In this document: in pieces, positions 6,021 through 9,658 of the stretch
Layout of the letters: every line of letters starts with the position of its first letter
Numbering within the stretch: the stretch's first letter is position 1
Position numbers and translations under genes: made by a program
NCBI GenBank assembly: GCA_900753285.1
Contig: CAADYN010000064.1
Coordinates: 1-9,658 of the forward strand
Origin: Clostridia bacterium
GTDB taxonomy: Bacteria > Bacillota > Clostridia > Oscillospirales > CAG-272
Length of the DNA stretch: 9,658 nucleotides
Direction: 5' to 3'
The notes under the pieces: model-generated
Databases searched by the model: none
Told to the model about the DNA's origin: nothing
What the model saw: the letters and a program-made list of their open reading frames with translations, nothing else

Positions 6021-8111
6021 ATGAAATGCAGTATTTTACATGAGTCGCGCGGGAGAATGAGAGTTCGCTTTTCGTGCGGCTCAATGACACTGAATGAAGC
6101 CGATCTCGCCGAATACTGGCTGAGAGAAGCGGACGGCGTCGAAAAGGTCAGCGTATTTGACCGCACCGGCGACGCTGTAATTTTATATAAAGGAAAAAGA
6201 GAGAGAATTTTAAATGCTCTCTCAGCTTTCTCCTTTGCACGCGCGAGGGAGAAAAAACTCGTTCCCGACCATACTCCGAGAGCGCTCAACCGTGAATTCG
6301 AGGACAAGCTCGTGTTTTCCGTTGTGAGAAGAGCAATATCAAAGCTGTTCTTCCCCTTCTCCATCAGAGCTGTCATAGCTGTAGTAAAATCCGTCAAATA
6401 CATCAAAGCCGGAATTAAATCCCTGCTCAAAGGAAAGCTGTCAGTAGCCGTTCTTGACGCAACTGCGGTTACGGTTTCCATAGTTCGCGGAGACTTCAAC
6501 ACGGCGGGCAGCGTTATGTTCATGCTCGGAATCGGCGAGATGCTTGAAGACTGGACGCACAAAAAGTCCGTTTGTGACCTTGCCGGCGCTATGTCTCTCA
6601 ACATTGACAAGGTATGGCTCAAAACCGACGACTGCGAACAGCTTGTTCCGATAAACGAAGTACAGGTCGGCGACAGGATAGTGGTTCGCACCGGCGGAAT
6701 GATACCCCTCGACGGCATTGTAGCCGAGGGAGACATGACAGTGAACCAGTCCTCTATGACAGGCGAATCCATTCCCGTGGCAAAATCCGCAGGAAGCTAT
6801 GTTTACGCCGGAACTGTGGTTGAAGAGGGCGAGTGCGTCGTTACCGTAGACAAAACAAGCGGCGGCGGACGTTATGACAGAGTTATCAAGATGATTGAAG
6901 ACTCCGAAAAGCTCAAGTCCACGACGGAAGACAAGGCGTACAGACTGGCAGACAGGCTCGTGCCGTACACTCTTGCGGGAACTGTGCTCGTGTATCTCCT
7001 GACGCGCAACGTTACGAAGATGCTCGCCGTGCTTATGGTGGACTTCTCATGCGCGCTTAAGCTGTCAATGCCGATTGCGGTTCTCTCTGCCATGCGAGAA
7101 TGCAGCTCACATCACATCTCGGTCAAGGGCGGAAAATTCCTTGAAGCCGCGGCGGGTGCAGATACTATCGTATTCGACAAGACAGGCACGCTGACATACG
7201 CCAATCCTACAGTTGTAGATATAATCACATTCGGCGGACACAGTGAAAGCGATATGCTCCGTCTTGCCGCCTGCCTTGAGGAACACTACCCGCACTCCAT
7301 GGCAAACGCTGTCGTGGAAGAGGCGAAGAGACGCGGACTTTCCCATGAGGAGTACCATTCCTGCGTCGAGTATGTCGTTGCTCACGGAATCTCAAGCATG
7401 GTCAACGATAAGAAGGTCGTTATCGGAAGCGCGCACTTCGTCTTTGAGGATGAAAAATGCGTCATTCCCGAGGGCGAGGAGGATAAATACCATTCCATTC
7501 CCGCGCAGTATTCCCACCTCTATCTGTGCATAGCGGGAGTTCTGTCTGCGGTAATATGCATATTCGACCCGCTTAGACGTGAAGCCCGTGACGCGCTGAA
7601 AGCACTGCACGAATGCGGAATTAAGAATATCGTCATGATGACGGGCGACAACCACAAGACTGCTCAGTCCGTTGCGGCGGAGGTCGGAGTTGACGAGTTC
7701 CACGCCGAGGTTCTGCCGGAGGACAAAGCCGGATACATCAGAGAAGCTAAAAAGAACGGTCACACTGTCATGATGATAGGCGACGGAGTGAACGATTCTC
7801 CCGCACTGTCCGAGGCTGACGTAGGTATCGCGATAAACTCCGGCGCGGCGATTGCAAAGGAAATAGCGGACGTTACCATCTCTTCCGAAAGCCTATATAA
7901 TATAGTTATGCTAAGACGGCTCAGCTCCGCGCTTATGGACAGAATTCACGGCAACTACCGTTTCATTGTGGGATTCAACCTGCTTCTCATAATCCTCGGA
8001 GTAGGCGGAGTGATAATGCCCACAACCTCCGCGCTCCTGCATAATATGTCAACGCTCGCTATCGGAATGAAGAGCATGACAAACCTTTTGCCGGACGAAA
8101 CCGAAGAATGA
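6021..8111 (+). CDS. Heavy-metal-translocating P1B-type ATPase (HMA2-type N-terminus)
   Basis: A 696-residue membrane pump that uses ATP to move metal ions across the cytoplasmic membrane. The N-terminal domain (1-75, SRGRMRVRF) resembles a degenerate HMA-type domain without a CxxC motif. Predicted membrane segments cluster at about 105-175, 315-360 and 645-685. The A-domain has TGES (247-250). The phosphorylation site is D386 in DKTGTLT. The N-domain has a variant HP motif (YPHS, 423-426), and the P-domain has TGDN (541-544) and GDGVND (587-592), so all catalytic elements are intact. In the metal-binding membrane helix the usual CPC/SPC is replaced by SCALK (343-347), which lacks the proline. 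The substrate is therefore uncertain; manganese, iron, zinc or another metal is possible. The start at 6021 follows a weak AAGGG (6005-6009) and an in-frame stop at 6012. The gene is translated from the DUF6110-like operon mRNA. Confidence 0.93.
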   Translation: MKCSILHESRGRMRVRFSCGSMTLNEADLAEYWLREADGVEKVSVFDRTGDAVILYKGKRERILNALSAFSFARAREKKLVPDHTPRALNREFEDKLVFSVVRRAISKLFFPFSIRAVIAVVKSVKYIKAGIKSLLKGKLSVAVLDATAVTVSIVRGDFNTAGSVMFMLGIGEMLEDWTHKKSVCDLAGAMSLNIDKVWLKTDDCEQLVPINEVQVGDRIVVRTGGMIPLDGIVAEGDMTVNQSSMTGESIPVAKSAGSYVYAGTVVEEGECVVTVDKTSGGGRYDRVIKMIEDSEKLKSTTEDKAYRLADRLVPYTLAGTVLVYLLTRNVTKMLAVLMVDFSCALKLSMPIAVLSAMRECSSHHISVKGGKFLEAAAGADTIVFDKTGTLTYANPTVVDIITFGGHSESDMLRLAACLEEHYPHSMANAVVEEAKRRGLSHEEYHSCVEYVVAHGISSMVNDKKVVIGSAHFVFEDEKCVIPEGEEDKYHSIPAQYSHLYLCIAGVLSAVICIFDPLRREARDALKALHECGIKNIVMMTGDNHKTAQSVAAEVGVDEFHAEVLPEDKAGYIREAKKNGHTVMMIGDGVNDSPALSEADVGIAINSGAAIAKEIADVTISSESLYNIVMLRRLSSALMDRIHGNYRFIVGFNLLLIILGVGGVIMPTTSALLHNMSTLAIGMKSMTNLLPDETEE

Positions 8112-8124
8112 TGCAAAAAAATAT

Positions 8125-8167
8125 CAGACCCACATATATCAGCGAAAATCTGACGTATGCGGGTCTG
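8125..8167. terminator. Bidirectional intrinsic terminator between convergent genes
   Basis: A long hairpin has paired segments CAGACCC/GGGTCTG, CATAT/GTATG and TCAG/CTGA, separated by two single A/C mismatches, around a CGAAAAT loop. It is followed on the plus strand by seven T (8168-8174). On the minus strand it is followed by ATAT and seven T (complement of 8115-8121). It serves the ATPase gene, and its plus-side T-run overlaps the stop codon of the transglutaminase-like gene, so it can stop both transcripts. Confidence 0.88.
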
Positions 8168-8172
8168 TTTTT

Positions 8173-9285
8173 TTACATAATCCAGAAGCTGTCGGCGTCG
8201 CGGAGGTATATTCTGTCGTCGGGGAGAGTGATGTTTTCCGGCGGATAGTCGTTCGGGATAAGCTCAATCGGCTGAACGGCGTTGTCGTCAAGTCCGTCCT
8301 CGTATTTCATTCCGCGTCTGAATCGGAAGGTGTTCTTTATCATGTAATGCCTGTTCCCGTCCGGATTGAAGCCGCAGCCTGCGTGAGAAGCGTCGGGATT
8401 CGGGATGAGCGTTTCTCCGTTTGCCAAAATATCGCGCAGTCTTCTCAGAGAAACGTATTTTCCCTCGGCGTCGCGGTAGTACAGCCTGTTAGACGGGTCG
8501 AACATAATTCTTTCTCCGCTTTTCAGCTCGCAGTCCACTACAACATGGCAGTCGTCAAAGGGATTTTCGTAGGGACAGCAGGTTATGTGGCGCGCCCTGA
8601 ATCCGTTCAGTCTGAGCAGAGAAGCGAGAAGAAGAGCAAGACCGCGGCAGTTCATAGCGTTGTTCTTTTCGCGGCAGTATTTTATAAGTCCTTCGATATT
8701 GCGCTCCGTTCCGCAGCCTGCCGAGCCGTTGTGATTGAAGTGGTCGCAGACAAACGCAAGCATGGAGAACGCAAGCTCGTCGCCTTCCTTACCGGTCACA
8801 TACTTCTCGTAGTCGTATTCATGGAGCATTGCGGGAACATCTCCGCCGAGCACATATTCCGCCTTGTATTTCGTGTGTTCGGGATCGCTTTTGTCGGGAG
8901 TGTAGCTGTCGTATTTTTTCAGTGCATCTATACGCTTCATGCCGTCTGTTCCGGGAATGACAGGCTCGTATCGGTATTCACCTTCCTCGGGAGCATCGGA
9001 GAGCTTTTCAAACTTGACATCAGTGGATTTTCCGAACTGCGTGTAATAGCCGCCGAGAGTGCTTCCGTCATACTTTAAGTAGTAGACCATGCGGTAATAC
9101 TCGTCGTTCAGCTCGAAGCATAAGTAACCGTCCTTTTCGTAGGAGCAGTTCGGCGCCATGTTGTAGTAGCCGCTGTAGCCGAACGACAGGAGCAGCTTTG
9201 GCTCGCAGTTTACATATTCGTCGAAAATATTAATTGTTAATTTCCCGCCGGAGTCATACCATTTGCCGATAATCCGCTTGTCCAT
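8173..9285 (-). CDS. Transglutaminase-like (cysteine protease fold) domain protein
   Basis: A 370-residue protein with no signal peptide or membrane segment, so probably cytoplasmic. The C-terminal two thirds carry a transglutaminase-like core: MNCRGLALLLASLLRLNGFRAR (Cys213 at a helix start), DCHVVVD (His247) and MFDPSN (Asp263), which fit the Cys-His-Asp triad of the family. Members hydrolyse or cross-link peptides, or act on other amide bonds; the substrate here is unknown. Residues 1-95 form a separate beta-rich domain (IIGKWYDSGGKLTINIF) recalling lipocalin-like or small beta-barrel modules. The C-terminal 100 residues are not recognised. Cysteines are frequent (for example 180, 191, 204, 236, 237, 246, 252). 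The start is set at 9285 because GGAGGA (9291-9296) lies 5 nt upstream and the consensus promoter lies further upstream. An in-frame ATG at 9351 would overlap that promoter and is rejected. The gene appears monocistronic. Confidence 0.88.
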   Translation of the reverse strand: MDKRIIGKWYDSGGKLTINIFDEYVNCEPKLLLSFGYSGYYNMAPNCSYEKDGYLCFELNDEYYRMVYYLKYDGSTLGGYYTQFGKSTDVKFEKLSDAPEEGEYRYEPVIPGTDGMKRIDALKKYDSYTPDKSDPEHTKYKAEYVLGGDVPAMLHEYDYEKYVTGKEGDELAFSMLAFVCDHFNHNGSAGCGTERNIEGLIKYCREKNNAMNCRGLALLLASLLRLNGFRARHITCCPYENPFDDCHVVVDCELKSGERIMFDPSNRLYYRDAEGKYVSLRRLRDILANGETLIPNPDASHAGCGFNPDGNRHYMIKNTFRFRRGMKYEDGLDDNAVQPIELIPNDYPPENITLPDDRIYLRDADSFWIM

Positions 9286-9290
9286 AAAAA

Positions 9291-9296
9291 TCCTCC
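9291..9296 (-). promoter_or_regulatory. Ribosome binding site that decides the transglutaminase-like start
   Basis: GGAGGA on the minus strand, 5 nt before the ATG at 9285. No Shine-Dalgarno-like sequence precedes the longer in-frame start at 9351. Confidence 0.8.
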
Positions 9297-9322
9297 AAAG
9301 TTCTGTGGAATAATATGTAAAT

Positions 9323-9351
9323 ATTATAGCATATTGCAAGGTTCGTGTCAA
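9323..9351 (-). promoter_or_regulatory. Perfect-consensus sigma-A promoter of the transglutaminase-like gene
   Basis: On the minus strand, TTGACA (9346-9351), a 17-bp spacer and TATAAT (9323-9328), with TGC before the -10 box giving an extended -10. The predicted start is near 9316, about 30 nt ahead of the ATG. Both hexamers match consensus exactly, so high constitutive output is expected unless it is repressed. Confidence 0.9.
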
Positions 9352-9412
9352 TCAAGCTCTGCTTTAGTCTCACATATGTTGCATATTTAATACTGAAATG
9401 TCCAAATTAAGC

Positions 9413-9441
9413 TTGACAAGATGACGATGTTATTTTATAAT
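9413..9441 (+). promoter_or_regulatory. Perfect-consensus sigma-A promoter of the zinc-ribbon gene
   Basis: TTGACA (9413-9418), a 17-bp spacer and TATAAT (9436-9441), all consensus. The predicted start is near 9448, giving a leader of about 37 nt. It is divergent from the transglutaminase-like promoter, with 61 bp between the two -35 boxes. Confidence 0.9.
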
Positions 9442-9484
9442 ATAAACAGTAGATTTTTTCATATTTAGGAAGGAGAATGTGCCA

Positions 9485-9658
9485 ATGTCTAAAAAATGCT
9501 CTAATTGCGGTTTTGATATGGCGGATGATGCTGTATTCTGCACCGAATGCGGAACTAGGATGGAAGCCCCCAAGCAGAATACTACAGAGCAGCCCCAGCC
9601 GCAGAATGCCCAGCCGCAGAATCAGAATTCCGCTCCGAACAGCCAGCAGAATGCCCAG
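9485..9658 (+). CDS. Zinc-ribbon domain protein with Gln/Asn/Pro-rich linker (3' end outside window)
   Basis: The first 58 codons are present and the frame is open to the window end. Residues 5-22 form a short zinc ribbon: CSNC (Cys5, Cys8), a 10-residue spacer, then CTEC (Cys19, Cys22), followed by GTRM. This four-cysteine module is common at the N-terminus of Firmicutes proteins whose remaining part is a membrane or other domain. From residue 30 the chain is a low-complexity linker rich in Gln, Asn, Pro and Ala. It contains two adjacent copies of a 15-bp unit (9596-9610 and 9611-9625) that differ only at their ends. The functional domain lies beyond the window, so no function can be assigned. 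The start is supported by AGGAAGGAG (9467-9475) with a 9-nt spacer and by a perfect promoter upstream. Confidence 0.85.
   Translation, partial: MSKKCSNCGFDMADDAVFCTECGTRMEAPKQNTTEQPQPQNAQPQNQNSAPNSQQNAQ
9596..9625 (+). repeat. Two tandem 15-bp units in the zinc-ribbon linker
   Basis: CAGCCGCAGAATGCC is followed directly by CAGCCGCAGAATCAG, encoding QPQNA and QPQNQ. A related unit (AGCCAGCAGAATGCCCAG) appears at the window end. Such codon repeats usually expand by slippage and vary in length between strains. Confidence 0.6.

Noticed and set aside
5627..6772. Long 381-codon open frame on the minus strand
   Set aside because: It overlaps both genes of the metal-transport operon, whose protein sequences show clear family motifs. 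Its translation is Ser/Phe-rich with no recognisable domain and no ribosome binding site.
8347..9078. 243-codon open frame on the plus strand
   Set aside because: It is antisense to the transglutaminase-like gene, which has the catalytic triad, a ribosome binding site and a promoter. This frame has none of these.
9311..9326. AT-rich inverted repeat TAATAT-GTAA-ATATTA near the transglutaminase-like promoter
   Set aside because: It is short, purely A/T in the arms and overlaps the -10 box, so it is expected by chance in such sequence.
9286..9351. 22-residue N-terminal extension of the transglutaminase-like protein
   Set aside because: It would begin within the perfect promoter and has no ribosome binding site. 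The ATG at 9285 has a good one.

Overview
The window looks like chromosome from an anaerobic Gram-positive bacterium of the Clostridia, plausibly a gut Oscillospirales-type organism. The reasons are the strong AGGAGG-type ribosome binding sites, consensus sigma-A promoters, hairpin/U-tract terminators, an S-layer-homology surface protein, a GGGtGRT/NifU-like gene pair, and a DUF6110-like gene next to a heavy-metal P-type ATPase. This placement is inferred from gene content, not from any marker gene. There are no insertion sequences, integrases, CRISPR arrays or canonical tRNA/rRNA genes.

Layout from left to right. (1) The 3' part of an unrecognised, possibly TIM-barrel protein (2-949, +) ends at a terminator (954-996). 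(2) A convergent two-gene operon on the minus strand holds a NifU-like iron-sulfur scaffold (2038-2736) and then a GGGtGRT-family protein (1013-2017). Its promoter (2784-2812) sits within a perfect 10-bp inverted repeat. (3) A 440-bp intergenic stretch holds a strong promoter (2913-2941), a structured leader or small RNA of about 200 nt with a tRNA-like T-arm, and a terminator-like hairpin (3101-3147). This leads into (4) a secreted 759-aa protein with Ig-like and InlB-type repeats and three C-terminal SLH domains (3181-5460).

(5) A metal-transport operon follows on the plus strand. Its promoter is at 5571-5599, and a 16-bp dyad in the 5' UTR could be a metalloregulator site. It encodes a 100-aa DUF6110-like membrane protein with a Cys-rich acidic tail (5693-5995) and a 696-aa P1B-type ATPase (6021-8111). 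(6) A bidirectional terminator (8125-8167) separates this operon from a convergent minus-strand gene for a transglutaminase-like protein with its own N-terminal domain (8173-9285). (7) Two divergent, perfect-consensus sigma-A promoters lie between that gene and the start of a zinc-ribbon protein with a Gln/Asn/Pro-rich linker (9485 to the window end).

The functional themes are Fe-S or metal handling, the cell surface, and unexplained regulation. The strongest candidates for something undescribed are the structured RNA ahead of the SLH gene, the GGGtGRT/NifU-like module with its promoter dyad, and the pairing of a Cys-tailed small membrane protein with an ATPase that lacks the usual CxxC metal-binding domain and the usual CPC/SPC motif.
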